In this document: positions 22,659-30,369 of the stretch, in pieces
Layout: every line of letters begins with the position of its first letter
How positions within the stretch are numbered: the first letter of the stretch is position 1
From: an uncultured Acidimicrobiales bacterium
GTDB lineage: Bacteria; Actinomycetota; Acidimicrobiia; Acidimicrobiales; SZUA-35
DNA: 48,679 bases
Reading direction: 5' to 3'
Assembly (NCBI GenBank): GCA_937930695.1
Contig: CALHCB010000172.1
Location: 1 to 48,679 of the forward strand
Position numbers and translations under genes: made by a program
Notes under the pieces: model-generated
What the model saw: only the letters and a program-made list of their open reading frames with translations
The model's database searches: none
Told to the model about the DNA's origin: nothing

Positions 22659-24140
22659 ATGATCTGGCTCATCGGGCTCGGAGTCGTTGTTGCGCTGCTC
22701 TTGGCCCTTGCGATCTATGACCTGACGCAAAAGAAGCATGCGATCCTGCGGAACTTTCCCGTCGTAGGACATCTTCGGTATGCGTTGGAGTTTGTTGGTC
22801 CGGAGCTTCGCCAATACATCGTGACCGACAATGATGAGGAGCGGCCGTTCAGCCGGGACCAGCGTCGTTGGGTGTATTCCTCGGCAAAGGAGGAGAACCC
22901 GTACTTCGGGTTTGGCACCGATTCCAAGCTTGACTCGCCTCAGCACGTCCTCATTCGTCAGGCAGGGTTTCCATATCGCCCGTCCGACTCGGAGAATACC
23001 GATGCGCACGATCTTGGATCACTGAAAATCATGGGTGAGCGGCGGGGCCGACCCGGCGCATTCCGGCCAGTGTCCGTCGTCAACATTTCCGCCATGAGTT
23101 TCGGGTCGCTCTCTGGCCCTGCCATCGAAGCACTCAATCGTGGCTCGGCATCCGCTGGCTGTTTGCACAACACAGGCGAGGGCGGCATCAGCGCTCACCA
23201 TCGGCACGGGGGAGACCTGATCTTTCAGATCGGCACGGGCTACTTCGGTGCACGGGGCCCAGATGGGAAGTTCTCGATCGATGCCATGTTGGCGTCGATG
23301 GAAGGCCAACCGGTCAAAGCGATTGAGATCAAGCTGAGCCAGGGCGCCAAACCTGGTCTAGGTGGGGTCCTTCCTGGTGGGAAAGTCACGCAAGAGATTT
23401 CAGAGGCACGTGGGGTGCCGGTTGGTCTCACGGTCGAGAGCCCGGCGTTCCACAAGGAGTTCTCGAATATTCCTGAGATGATTGGTTTCGTCGAACGCAT
23501 CGCGGATGCCACCGGTGTTCCGGTCGGGATCAAGTCGGCGGTCGGCCAACGTGACTTCTGGGTCGAACTCGCTGACGAAATGAAGTCCAGCTCACAGGGG
23601 CCTGACTTCATCTCCATTGATGGTGGAGAGGGTGGCACCGGCGCAGCACCGCTGGTGTTCTCTGACCATGTGTCTCTTCCCTTCCGATCGGGGTTCGCCG
23701 AGGTCTTCACCACGTTCGCGCAGCGGGAGATGCAGCACGAGGTGACCTGGATTGGAGCGGGCCGTCTCGGATTCCCCGGTGAAGCCTTGGTGGCGATGGC
23801 GCTCGGGGTCGACATGATCAATGTCGGTCGTGAAGCCATGCTGGCCGTCGGGTGTATCCAAGCCCAGAAGTGTCACTCAGGACATTGTCCGACAGGAGTG
23901 GCCACGCAGAACAAGCGACTCATCCGAGGGCTCGACCCCACCGATAAGGCGAATCGCACGGCCAACTACATCGCGGCCCTTCGGTATGACCTCCTCCGAC
24001 TCTCCCACGCGTGCGGTGTTGCCCACCCCGGTCTTGTGCCGGGCGATGCCGTTGAAGTTCTCGAACAAGGTGTCACGAGCGTCGGGATCTGGGAACGATT
24101 CGACTACGACCCGGCGTGGCACTACTCCCGCTGCATGTAG
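22659..24140 (+). CDS. FMN-binding glutamate synthase-like protein (GltB-type alpha/beta domain)
   Basis: This 493-aa protein has an N-terminal membrane helix (residues 2-22) followed by a stand-alone glutamate-synthase FMN domain. The family phrases RPVSVVNISAMSFGSLSGPAI, GEGGISAHH, KLSQGAKPGLGGVLPG, SIDGGEGGTGAAPLVFSDHV and the cysteine-containing QAQKCHSGHCPTGVATQ are all present. The last cysteines resemble the 3Fe-4S ligands of glutamate synthase. It lacks the glutaminase domain, so it is not a complete GltB. Such membrane-anchored proteins are widespread, and their reaction is not established. It lies 12 bp after the P450 and may be co-transcribed with it. Confidence 0.88.
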   Translation: MIWLIGLGVVVALLLALAIYDLTQKKHAILRNFPVVGHLRYALEFVGPELRQYIVTDNDEERPFSRDQRRWVYSSAKEENPYFGFGTDSKLDSPQHVLIRQAGFPYRPSDSENTDAHDLGSLKIMGERRGRPGAFRPVSVVNISAMSFGSLSGPAIEALNRGSASAGCLHNTGEGGISAHHRHGGDLIFQIGTGYFGARGPDGKFSIDAMLASMEGQPVKAIEIKLSQGAKPGLGGVLPGGKVTQEISEARGVPVGLTVESPAFHKEFSNIPEMIGFVERIADATGVPVGIKSAVGQRDFWVELADEMKSSSQGPDFISIDGGEGGTGAAPLVFSDHVSLPFRSGFAEVFTTFAQREMQHEVTWIGAGRLGFPGEALVAMALGVDMINVGREAMLAVGCIQAQKCHSGHCPTGVATQNKRLIRGLDPTDKANRTANYIAALRYDLLRLSHACGVAHPGLVPGDAVEVLEQGVTSVGIWERFDYDPAWHYSRCM

Positions 24141-24167
24141 AGAGGTGCGGTCCTCCGCCGATGTCTA

Positions 24168-24182
24168 GGCGTTGACAACGCC
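24168..24182. terminator. short hairpin between convergent genes
   Basis: GGCGTT (24168-24173) and AACGCC (24177-24182) form a 6-bp stem with a 3-base loop in the gap between the converging FMN protein and TauE-type genes. There is no U tract, so it is a weak bidirectional terminator candidate. Confidence 0.3.
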
Positions 24183-24226
24183 GAGGGGGTTGCTGGGCCA
24201 CCGATGGCGAACGATCATCGATCTCG

Positions 24227-24949
24227 TCAGCTGAAGAGCACCCGACCCATGGCACCTGCGGCTGCGAGGGCACAGACACCGAGAATGGTGAGGCGCAGTC
24301 GTCGATCGAAATAGGGAATGACGAACTTCGATGACGCATTTCCGGCGAGGAGGAACGGTGCGAGGGCGACTCCCGTGCGGACATCTGTGGCATCAATCCG
24401 TCCACTCACCGCGAGTACACCAAGCGCGACCGGGTTGCCGAACAAGTTGATGGCGCTGATCGTCGATCGCAGTTGCGGCCCTGCCTCGCGCTGATACAGC
24501 AAGCCGATCGGCGGCCCGCCGATCGCGATCGCCGTGCCGAAGAGCGACGAAACAAGCCCGGCCCCGAACAGGGTTTGTGGGCGGCGAGGCACTTGGGGGG
24601 CCCAAATGCTGAGGACGACTGCCACCAGCACGACGGTGCCCCCGGCGAGCGTCAGGGCGGTGCGATCGAGTGCCGAAAGCAGTGCCAGCGCACCGACAAT
24701 CCCAAGGGGTCGTCCCGCAGTGAACCAACCGACCTCGTCCCATTGGGCCGAGCCCCAGTTCTTCCAGATCATGAATCCGACCATGGGCAGACCGCCGATG
24801 AGGGCGGTTTGCGGAAGGAGTTCGGGTTCGATGACCACGATGGCAGGGAACGACAGAATGACCATGCCGAAACCAATGACACCTTGCAGCATGGCACCGA
24901 CGAACATCACACAGGCGATAACCACGAACGCCCAGCCGACAACGTGCAC
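24227..24949 (-). CDS. sulfite exporter TauE/SafE family permease
   Basis: This 240-aa polytopic protein starts at GTG 24949, because a strong GGAGG ribosome site lies 5 bases upstream; the longer frame to 25030 adds a hydrophilic, unlikely N-terminus. About eight hydrophobic segments are visible, with the family-typical GAMLQGVIGFGMVILSFP in the first and FGTAIAIGGPPIGLLYQ in the second half. Members move sulfite, organosulfur or other anions across the inner membrane, and the substrate is not predictable here. It is divergent from the enoyl-CoA hydratase gene, with 97 bp between the starts. Confidence 0.85.
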   Translation of the reverse strand: MHVVGWAFVVIACVMFVGAMLQGVIGFGMVILSFPAIVVIEPELLPQTALIGGLPMVGFMIWKNWGSAQWDEVGWFTAGRPLGIVGALALLSALDRTALTLAGGTVVLVAVVLSIWAPQVPRRPQTLFGAGLVSSLFGTAIAIGGPPIGLLYQREAGPQLRSTISAINLFGNPVALGVLAVSGRIDATDVRTGVALAPFLLAGNASSKFVIPYFDRRLRLTILGVCALAAAGAMGRVLFS

Positions 24950-25046
24950 GTCGCCCTCCGGATGAGTCGGTGCCGAGAACTTCCTACCGTACTCACCAGT
25001 CCGGCCCGAGGTGGTTTCTGTTCCACGCACCGGCTAAACCCTTGCG

Positions 25047-25901
25047 GTGACCTACGAACAGATTTCTTACGAGGTGAAGGACCGCATTGCCACGGTCACC
25101 CTCAACCGCCCCGATCGTCTCAATGCGTTCACCCATCAGATGATGCGGGAGTTCGTTGATGTGTTGGATCACACAGACGTTGATGATGAGGTTCGAGCCA
25201 TCGTTGTTACGGGAGCGGGTCGAGGTTTCTGTGCCGGCGCCGATCTCGAGTCTGGTGGCAGCACCTTCGATGCGGGCGCCCGCGGTCGTGACCCCGAGGT
25301 GATCAACCGGGACGGTGGCGGCCAGTTGACCACACGGATCTTCTCGTCGAAGACCCCGATCATCGCCGCGATCAATGGCCCGGCCGTTGGCATCGGGATC
25401 ACCATGACACTTCCGATGGACATTCGACTCGCCGCCGAAAGCGCTCGGGTTGGGTTTGTGTTCAGCCGAAGGGGGATCGTGCCCGAGGCCGCGTCGAGCT
25501 GGTTCCTACCCCGGCTCGTGGGCATCAGCCAAGCTCTCGAATGGTGCTACTCAGGCCGCGTGTTCGGAGCCGCAGAGGCTGCCGAAGGCGGCCTTGTTCA
25601 GTTGTTGCCCGACGACGAACTCCTGCCCCGTGCCTATGAGATCGCATCCGAAATCGCTACACACGCCGCCCCCGTGTCAGCAGCGCTGACTCGGCAACTG
25701 ATGTGGCGGGGCCTCACGTTCGACCATCCGATGCAGTCTCATCGCGCCGACTCCCGGGCAATCCAGGAACTCGGAAAGATGGCAGATGCCAAGGAAGGCG
25801 TCGAGAGCTTCCTCGAGAAGCGAGACCCCGAATGGAAACTGAAGCCATCCCAGGATTCGCCGGATGTGTTCCCGTTCGACGAGGACCGCGAATTCAGCTG
25901 A
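25047..25901 (+). CDS. enoyl-CoA hydratase/isomerase family protein
   Basis: This 284-aa crotonase-fold protein starts at GTG 25047. The oxyanion-hole motif is GRGFCAGADL (about 52-62), followed by the AAINGPAVGIGITMTL strand-helix. The glutamate expected for hydratase chemistry is plausible in SRRGIVPEAASSWFLPRLVG. It would hydrate 2-enoyl-CoA in beta-oxidation, but crotonases are catalytically diverse. It overlaps the end of the convergent SDR by 8 bp (25894-25901). An acyl-CoA dehydrogenase-like gene lies 1.7 kb away, a possible pathway partner. Confidence 0.93.
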   Translation: MTYEQISYEVKDRIATVTLNRPDRLNAFTHQMMREFVDVLDHTDVDDEVRAIVVTGAGRGFCAGADLESGGSTFDAGARGRDPEVINRDGGGQLTTRIFSSKTPIIAAINGPAVGIGITMTLPMDIRLAAESARVGFVFSRRGIVPEAASSWFLPRLVGISQALEWCYSGRVFGAAEAAEGGLVQLLPDDELLPRAYEIASEIATHAAPVSAALTRQLMWRGLTFDHPMQSHRADSRAIQELGKMADAKEGVESFLEKRDPEWKLKPSQDSPDVFPFDEDREFS

Positions 25902-26865
25902 CATCCTCGACGGGGGAGCCGGCCAGGGTGTTGATGACATCCCAGAGACGCTCGACATCTCTCTCAGAGGTGCGGGTGCCGGGAACGTACGCCTCGGGCC
26001 TCCGTCGACGATCCAGCCAGAAGCCGTCGGTCCCGATCTCCGTGCTCGGGGCGCCGCACAGCCACACAAGTGTGTCGGCGCCCTGCGAAGGCGACCGAAG
26101 AAGCGGACCGATCAGCTTGTCGAACCCAGGGAGGGCCTCAGAAACGCCCGGAGTCGCCGCCCAACCTGGGTGCATGGCGTGCACGGTGATGCCCATGGGA
26201 GCCAACCGGTCGGCCCAGATGCCGGTGAGGTCAACCTGCATCCGCTTTGCCTTTGCGTACGCCAAGGTCCCGGAATAGTTCTTGACCGTCTGCAGGTCAT
26301 CGAGGTCGATGGCTTTGCTATACATCCCGCCGCTCGACATCGTGATGATGCGAGGGTCGCTGCCGTTGCTGAGTGCCGGGATTGCCTTGGCCGTGAGCAT
26401 GAATGGCGCCACGACGTGGGTCCCAAGCGTGAGCTCGAGTTCGTCGGTTGTCGGACCGGTGACGGTGGTGCGATCGGCATGGAGCGCTCCGCCGTTGTGA
26501 ACCAGCGCATCGAGCCGATCGATCGTGAGGAGCTGAGTACCGGCATCAGCGACGGACGCGAAGTCGCTCAGGTCGGTGACGATGGTAGTAAACGGGCCGG
26601 GGCCGAGGCGTTGAAGTTCCTCGATCAGCGACATCAGCTTGATCGGATTTCGGGCGATCAAGACGAGTTCTGCTCCGAGGCTGGCCAGCCGATGGGCGGC
26701 TGCCTTGCCCAGCCCGCTTGTTGGCCCAGTGATGGCGATTCGGCGACCCGCCACATCAGGGTCGGTCCAATCGAAGAGTCTGCTTCGTATCGCCGGACCA
26801 ATCTTGGTGAAACTCGGGACGATCAGAGCATCGAGCATGCCGTCCCCGATTTGTGCGATGTGCAT
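25894..26865 (-). CDS. SDR family oxidoreductase (retinol-dehydrogenase-like)
   Basis: This 323-aa protein starts at the ATG at 26865; the frame remains open to 27561 but would cover the RNA locus. The cofactor motif is ITGPTSGLGKAAA, followed by VHNGGA and a catalytic S-x12-Y-A-K-A-K. The N-terminal 35 residues precede the Rossmann fold, and the extended C-terminus matches the WWOX/retinol dehydrogenase-like SDR subgroup, which prefers bulky hydrophobic substrates. The 3' end overlaps the enoyl-CoA hydratase gene by 8 bp tail to tail. Substrate unknown. Confidence 0.87.
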   Translation of the reverse strand: MHIAQIGDGMLDALIVPSFTKIGPAIRSRLFDWTDPDVAGRRIAITGPTSGLGKAAAHRLASLGAELVLIARNPIKLMSLIEELQRLGPGPFTTIVTDLSDFASVADAGTQLLTIDRLDALVHNGGALHADRTTVTGPTTDELELTLGTHVVAPFMLTAKAIPALSNGSDPRIITMSSGGMYSKAIDLDDLQTVKNYSGTLAYAKAKRMQVDLTGIWADRLAPMGITVHAMHPGWAATPGVSEALPGFDKLIGPLLRSPSQGADTLVWLCGAPSTEIGTDGFWLDRRRRPEAYVPGTRTSERDVERLWDVINTLAGSPVEDVS

Positions 26866-26948
26866 CAGCCCATCGTGCCGAATGCGGTTCAGTTTCCCTC
26901 TATGAGTGCGCAATTCTCTGATGCGTGTCGCAGCGGGCTGAGGTTTGT

Positions 26949-26954
26949 TAGTGT
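26949..26954 (+). promoter_or_regulatory. -10 element (TAGTGT) for the structured RNA
   Basis: TAGTGT matches TANNNT and would place the transcription start near 26961, immediately before the first hairpin of the RNA at 26963. A weak -35-like GTGTCG lies 18 bases upstream. Confidence 0.45.
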
Positions 26955-26960
26955 TTGTGA

Positions 26961-27072
26961 TGTACGGGAGGGACAAGTTCCGACCGTAGGGCGTGGATGC
27001 GGAGCGTCGCCCCTCCTCATCCACGCCCGACTTCTCCGCAAAGCCCGTTGGTCGTCCCCAACGGGCTTTGAC
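26961..27072 (+). ncRNA. structured small RNA resembling the actinobacterial 6C RNA
   Basis: Three consecutive stems fill a 313-bp stretch (26866-27178) that otherwise holds no gene. Stem 1 pairs TACGG (26963-26967) with CCGTA (26984-26988). Stem 2 is a perfect 11-bp stem, GGGCGTGGATG (26989-26999) with CATCCACGCCC (27018-27028); its loop contains CGCCCCTCCT. Stem 3 is a perfect 13-bp stem (27039-27051 with 27058-27070), its loop region rich in C (GTCCCC), and probably acts as the terminator. Two C-rich hairpin loops are the defining feature of 6C RNA (called B11 in Mycobacterium), which pairs with G-rich ribosome sites of target mRNAs. The assignment rests on layout; a covariance search is needed. 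Confidence 0.6.
27039..27070 (+). terminator. strong hairpin ending the RNA locus
   Basis: CAAAGCCCGTTGG and CCAACGGGCTTTG form a 13-bp perfect stem with the loop TCGTCC. The descending arm ends in TTTG, so it resembles an intrinsic terminator with a short U run. Confidence 0.65.
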
Positions 27073-27178
27073 GCGTTCAGAGCCCGAAGGTGACCTACGA
27101 TTACGGACGAACAAGCACGGATCTACTAACACACTGCGTGTCGGGGCTGGCGGCGCGAGACCTAGGAAGGTTGTCGCT

Positions 27179-27589
27179 GTGAATTTCGAGTTGACAGGCA
27201 TTGCTGCAGTTGCGCTCGCAACAGCCATTGGTGTTGTTGTCGGCTGGGCTCTTTGCCATCTCGGCCATTCCCGGGTTCGGGCCGATGCCAAGCATTTCCG
27301 GGCCGAATCCGACGTGCTGAGAGCGAAGGCGATCAGGTTCGATGAGAGCAGACTCGAGCTCCAGCGTGAACGCGAGATTCTGGTTGCTGAGGCGAATCTG
27401 CTTCGTGACCGGTTGGGACTGGCACCGATGAACGAAATCGGTGATCTCCGGAGCGCCGTTGAGGCTCGTGAGCGAGAATTGGCGCTTGCTGACGGTGTCG
27501 GCGAGGATCCCCTCGATGGTGAAGAGAACATCGATGAGCATGCCGAGGTGGTCGATCTCACGGATCAGCCTGACCTCGAACACTCCTAG
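27179..27589 (+). CDS. small membrane-anchored coiled-coil protein, function unknown
   Basis: I chose GTG 27179 because an AGGAAGG ribosome site lies 8 bases upstream; the frame is open to 26993 but crosses the RNA locus. The 136-aa product has one N-terminal membrane helix (about 5-25, IAAVALATAIGVVVGWALCHL without the first residue), then a charged helical region (about 28-75) likely to form a coiled coil, and an acidic tail. The layout resembles the N-terminus of RmuC-type proteins, but the nuclease-like domain is missing. I do not recognise a family. Confidence 0.6.
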   Translation: MNFELTGIAAVALATAIGVVVGWALCHLGHSRVRADAKHFRAESDVLRAKAIRFDESRLELQREREILVAEANLLRDRLGLAPMNEIGDLRSAVEARERELALADGVGEDPLDGEENIDEHAEVVDLTDQPDLEHS

Positions 27590-27630
27590 CCCTCTGGTCG
27601 CAACGAGCAGCCTGGCTTCGACGAGCGCTG

Positions 27631-28752
27631 ATGCTCGTGGCTGATCACAACGTTCCCGAGCGTGACGTTGCCGAAGATGACCGTTCAGAACAGAGTGCAC
27701 CGGGCTCTGATGCTTGGCTGACCGAGCTTCGAGCGGCGGTCGACGAAGAATGGTTGCCTTCGGCATCCCAGATGGATCGAGCCGCCTGCCTTCCTGACGG
27801 CCGCTTGGACGTCTTGGCAGACTTCGGCCTCTTTGGGATGGCTGCACCGACATCCCTTGGGGGGCTCGGTCTTGATGCAACGAGCGCTCGGATGGCGTTA
27901 CGCATTCTCAGCTCGGCATGCGGGGCGACGGCCTTCATGTTCGCGCAACATCAGGGTGCGGTTGCTGCGCTCTCCACGACAGCAAACGGTGACTTGCGAG
28001 ATCAATGGCTGGGCCGGCTGTGCAACGGAGTGTTGGCTGGAACCGCCTATGCCCACGTAAGACGGGCGAAGCAGCCCGTGGTCGGAGCCACACCGTTGGA
28101 TGGCGGTTCATGGCAGCTTGACGGCGAGGCGCCATGGGCGACGTCCTGGGGAACAGCAGCCGTCTATTCTGTGGCGGCGACTTCTTCGGACGGGCAACTT
28201 CTCTGGTGCTTGCTCGACGCAGAAGGAACGGCTGGGCTCAGCTGCCCCGATCCGCTGAATCTCTTGGTCTTCGGCGCGACCGGCACGGTCCGCATGCGAT
28301 TCGATGGTGTCGTCGTCGGACCCGAGAACGTGCTGTCCGTGCAGCCGTTGGGTCCCTGGCAGGAGCGTGACCGGCACCTCGCAGCTCGCCCGAGTCCTTT
28401 GGCGCTCGGTGTCGGCGATCGGGCGCTTGCCCTTCTCCAAGACGCGTCCCCCGAGCACGCGGCGTCCCTCAGTATGGACTGGGAACATGTGACGTTGGCA
28501 GCAGAAGAGGCCTCTCTCGCGGTCGATAATCGAACGAGCGATCTTGCCGCGGTCGCTGCCGCCCGAGCCGCCGTTGTGCTTGGCGCACAGCGACTCACCA
28601 CGGCGTTGCTCTCGATCGGTGGTGGTCGAGCAGCCGAATTGGATCATCCTGCGCAGCGTCTTGCTCGGGAGGCGATGTTCTATGTCGTGCAAGCGCAGAA
28701 CGATGATGGCCGAACGGCGATGCTCGAGGCGCTCACTTCGCCGAGGAGCTGA
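27631..28752 (+). CDS. acyl-CoA dehydrogenase family protein (DszC/HsaA-like)
   Basis: This 373-aa protein has the alpha-beta-alpha layout of acyl-CoA dehydrogenase-fold flavoproteins. An N-terminal helical part contains FGLFGMAAPTSLGGLGLD, the middle beta-domain has PWATSWGTAAVY, and the C-terminal helical bundle ends LAREAMFYVVQAQNDDGR. The usual catalytic Glu near the C-terminus is not evident, and the middle domain is closest to the flavin-dependent monooxygenase/dehydrogenase subgroup. It could oxidise an acyl-CoA together with the nearby enoyl-CoA hydratase, or act as a flavin monooxygenase. It stands between a coiled-coil protein and an EamA carrier. Start ATG 27631 lacks a clear ribosome site. 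Confidence 0.75.
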   Translation: MLVADHNVPERDVAEDDRSEQSAPGSDAWLTELRAAVDEEWLPSASQMDRAACLPDGRLDVLADFGLFGMAAPTSLGGLGLDATSARMALRILSSACGATAFMFAQHQGAVAALSTTANGDLRDQWLGRLCNGVLAGTAYAHVRRAKQPVVGATPLDGGSWQLDGEAPWATSWGTAAVYSVAATSSDGQLLWCLLDAEGTAGLSCPDPLNLLVFGATGTVRMRFDGVVVGPENVLSVQPLGPWQERDRHLAARPSPLALGVGDRALALLQDASPEHAASLSMDWEHVTLAAEEASLAVDNRTSDLAAVAAARAAVVLGAQRLTTALLSIGGGRAAELDHPAQRLAREAMFYVVQAQNDDGRTAMLEALTSPRS

Positions 28753-28816
28753 CCGTTCCCTCGTGGCGCGGCTGACTGCGCTGGGAGATCCCGGTGTCAG
28801 CTGATGATTCTATTTG

Positions 28817-29704
28817 TCAGAGCTCGGCGCCGATGGTGACCAGAACAATGGCGATTGCGGCCAGACAGAGGCCACCAATTTGGACACGGCCCAGTCGCTC
28901 GTTGAGGATCACTCGGGAGAGCAACACGGTGCTTACCGGATAGAGCGAACTGATCGCTGCCACCCAGGTGAAGCTGCCAAAGCGAAGAGCAACCAAGTAG
29001 AGGCTGTTGGCTGCGGAGTCGAGCAGCCCGGTGACCACAACGATCCACCACCATCGCTTCGGGATGGGTGCCCAGAGCCTCGTCGTGGTGAGCACCAGAC
29101 TGAGTGCGGCGATAGAGGCGAGCCGCGCTGGAATGAGGGGGATGAGTCCGGCGTCTGGCGATGTGCGGGACAAGGTGATGAAGAACAGACCGAATCCAAC
29201 TCCCGCAAGAACCGACATGGCGCGGGTTCGGTTGACCTCCGACTGCGCCTCGATCTGTTCGTCTGGCGTCAAGGCTGGATCTTCATGCGACGAAAGCCCA
29301 CCAACGGCGACCAGCACTGCGGCGGGAATCGCAAGGCCGACTCCAACGAGCACGAGCGGATTCGGCACGTCGCCGAGAGCAATACCAGCAGCGACGGGGA
29401 GCCCAGCAGAGACAAGCGCCGTGATGGACGCCGCAGTCGACATCGGACCGATGGCAAGCGCCTTGTAGAGCGTGGTCAACCCCAGGGAGGCCGCGAGACC
29501 GCTGAGGGCGCCCCACACCAGATCTGCAGAGGAATAGGTTCCTCCGGCGAATGTCATGACCATCAGAACAATGGCGATCAGGCTGACGACCTGCATCGCG
29601 GCGGTGATGACCGTTGCCTCGTTGTCCTTGCTGGCGTATGCCCCGGAAAAGTCCGAGGCGCCATAGGAGAGTGCGGAGAGCACTGCAAACAGGACAGCGA
29701 GCAT
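28817..29704 (-). CDS. EamA/DMT superfamily transporter, copy 1
   Basis: This 295-aa protein has about ten membrane helices in two EamA repeats. It starts MLAVLFAVLSALSYGASDF. EamA proteins export amino acids, metabolites or other small molecules. It is paralogous to the gene at 30370-31200: both begin with a helix followed by a SDFSG or SDLSG motif, and both end in a short ILVTIGAEL/VVAVALG-type helix. A TATCCT element 7 bases before the ATG suggests a leaderless start. Its promoter is back to back with that of the DUF664 gene. Confidence 0.87.
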   Translation of the reverse strand: MLAVLFAVLSALSYGASDFSGAYASKDNEATVITAAMQVVSLIAIVLMVMTFAGGTYSSADLVWGALSGLAASLGLTTLYKALAIGPMSTAASITALVSAGLPVAAGIALGDVPNPLVLVGVGLAIPAAVLVAVGGLSSHEDPALTPDEQIEAQSEVNRTRAMSVLAGVGFGLFFITLSRTSPDAGLIPLIPARLASIAALSLVLTTTRLWAPIPKRWWWIVVVTGLLDSAANSLYLVALRFGSFTWVAAISSLYPVSTVLLSRVILNERLGRVQIGGLCLAAIAIVLVTIGAEL

Positions 29705-29711
29705 GAGCCGA

Positions 29712-29717
29712 AGGATA
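29712..29717 (-). promoter_or_regulatory. -10 element (TATCCT), leaderless start of EamA copy 1
   Basis: On the minus strand TATCCT lies 7 bases before the ATG at 29704. It matches TANNNT and no Shine-Dalgarno sequence is present. Confidence 0.45.
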
Positions 29718-29786
29718 GGAACGTCCAGACCACACGAGCAGAATGGCTCTGTCCTGCACCTCGGGATCGTGCCCCGGAGAAATCCA

Positions 29787-29806
29787 CCTACGTCATTCGT
29801 CGTAGG
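29787..29806. promoter_or_regulatory. palindrome between divergent EamA and DUF664 genes
   Basis: CCTACG (29787-29792) and CGTAGG (29801-29806) form an inverted repeat with an 8-base spacer. It sits just upstream of the TAGTGT element of the DUF664 gene, where an operator would act on both genes. Confidence 0.35.
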
Positions 29807-29810
29807 CGCC

Positions 29811-29816
29811 TAGTGT
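29811..29816 (+). promoter_or_regulatory. -10 element (TAGTGT), leaderless start of DUF664 gene
   Basis: TAGTGT matches TANNNT, 6 bases before ATG 29823, with no ribosome site in between. Confidence 0.5.
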
Positions 29817-29822
29817 GCGCGG

Positions 29823-30344
29823 ATGACCACCTCGGAGCTGATCGAACCGCCTCTCGCAGCCAATGAGCGCGAAACACTCGTCAGCTTTCTCGACTATTTC
29901 CGTACCGTTCTGATTCGGAAAGCGGAAGGGCTTACCGCGGAGCAGCTTGCCGTCACTGTTGCCCCCTCGTCACTGACGCTCGGCGGCCTGGTCGTCCATA
30001 TGGCGCTTGTTGAAAGCTCGTGGTTCAACGATGGGTTTGCAGGCAACGATCCTCGTGAGCCGTGGGCATCCGCCCCTTGGGATGACGATCGTGATTGGGA
30101 GTTGACCAACGCAGGTACGTGGAGCCCACAGGAGGCGCTCGAACTCCTACGGACGGCGATCGCCGAGAGCTCGAAGATCCTCGAAGGTGCGGCTTCGCTC
30201 GATCAACTTGCGGTCCGATCTTCGGGAGACCGAGGCGCACCGTCGCTTCGGTGGATCCTGGTCCACATGATCGAGGAGTACGCACGCCACTGCGGTCATG
30301 CTGATCTTCTCCGGGAATCCATCGACGGTCAGACGGGCGACTGA
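29823..30344 (+). CDS. DinB-fold DUF664 protein (mycothiol-transferase-like)
   Basis: This 173-aa four-helix-bundle protein is of the DinB/DUF664 family. The expected three metal-binding histidines are plausible at LVVHMALVESSW and at the paired HMIEEYARHCGHADLLRE near the C-terminus. Actinobacterial relatives use zinc and a thiol cofactor (mycothiol) for conjugation or dechlorination; the gene family is much expanded in mycothiol-producing bacteria. The substrate is unknown. The TANNNT element before ATG supports a leaderless start. EamA carriers flank it on both sides, which might export conjugates, but that is speculation. Confidence 0.85.
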   Translation: MTTSELIEPPLAANERETLVSFLDYFRTVLIRKAEGLTAEQLAVTVAPSSLTLGGLVVHMALVESSWFNDGFAGNDPREPWASAPWDDDRDWELTNAGTWSPQEALELLRTAIAESSKILEGAASLDQLAVRSSGDRGAPSLRWILVHMIEEYARHCGHADLLRESIDGQTGD

Positions 30345-30369
30345 GAATGTTGGACTCGATTGTCAGCTC

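Noticed and set aside
25864-27093. 409-aa plus-strand frame across the retinol-dehydrogenase-like SDR
   Set aside because: Antisense to an SDR with intact Rossmann and YxxxK motifs, and it would run through the RNA locus.
26866-27178. Extension of the SDR or of the coiled-coil gene through the gap
   Set aside because: The extensions have no protein features, while three strong RNA stems and a promoter-like element explain the gap better.
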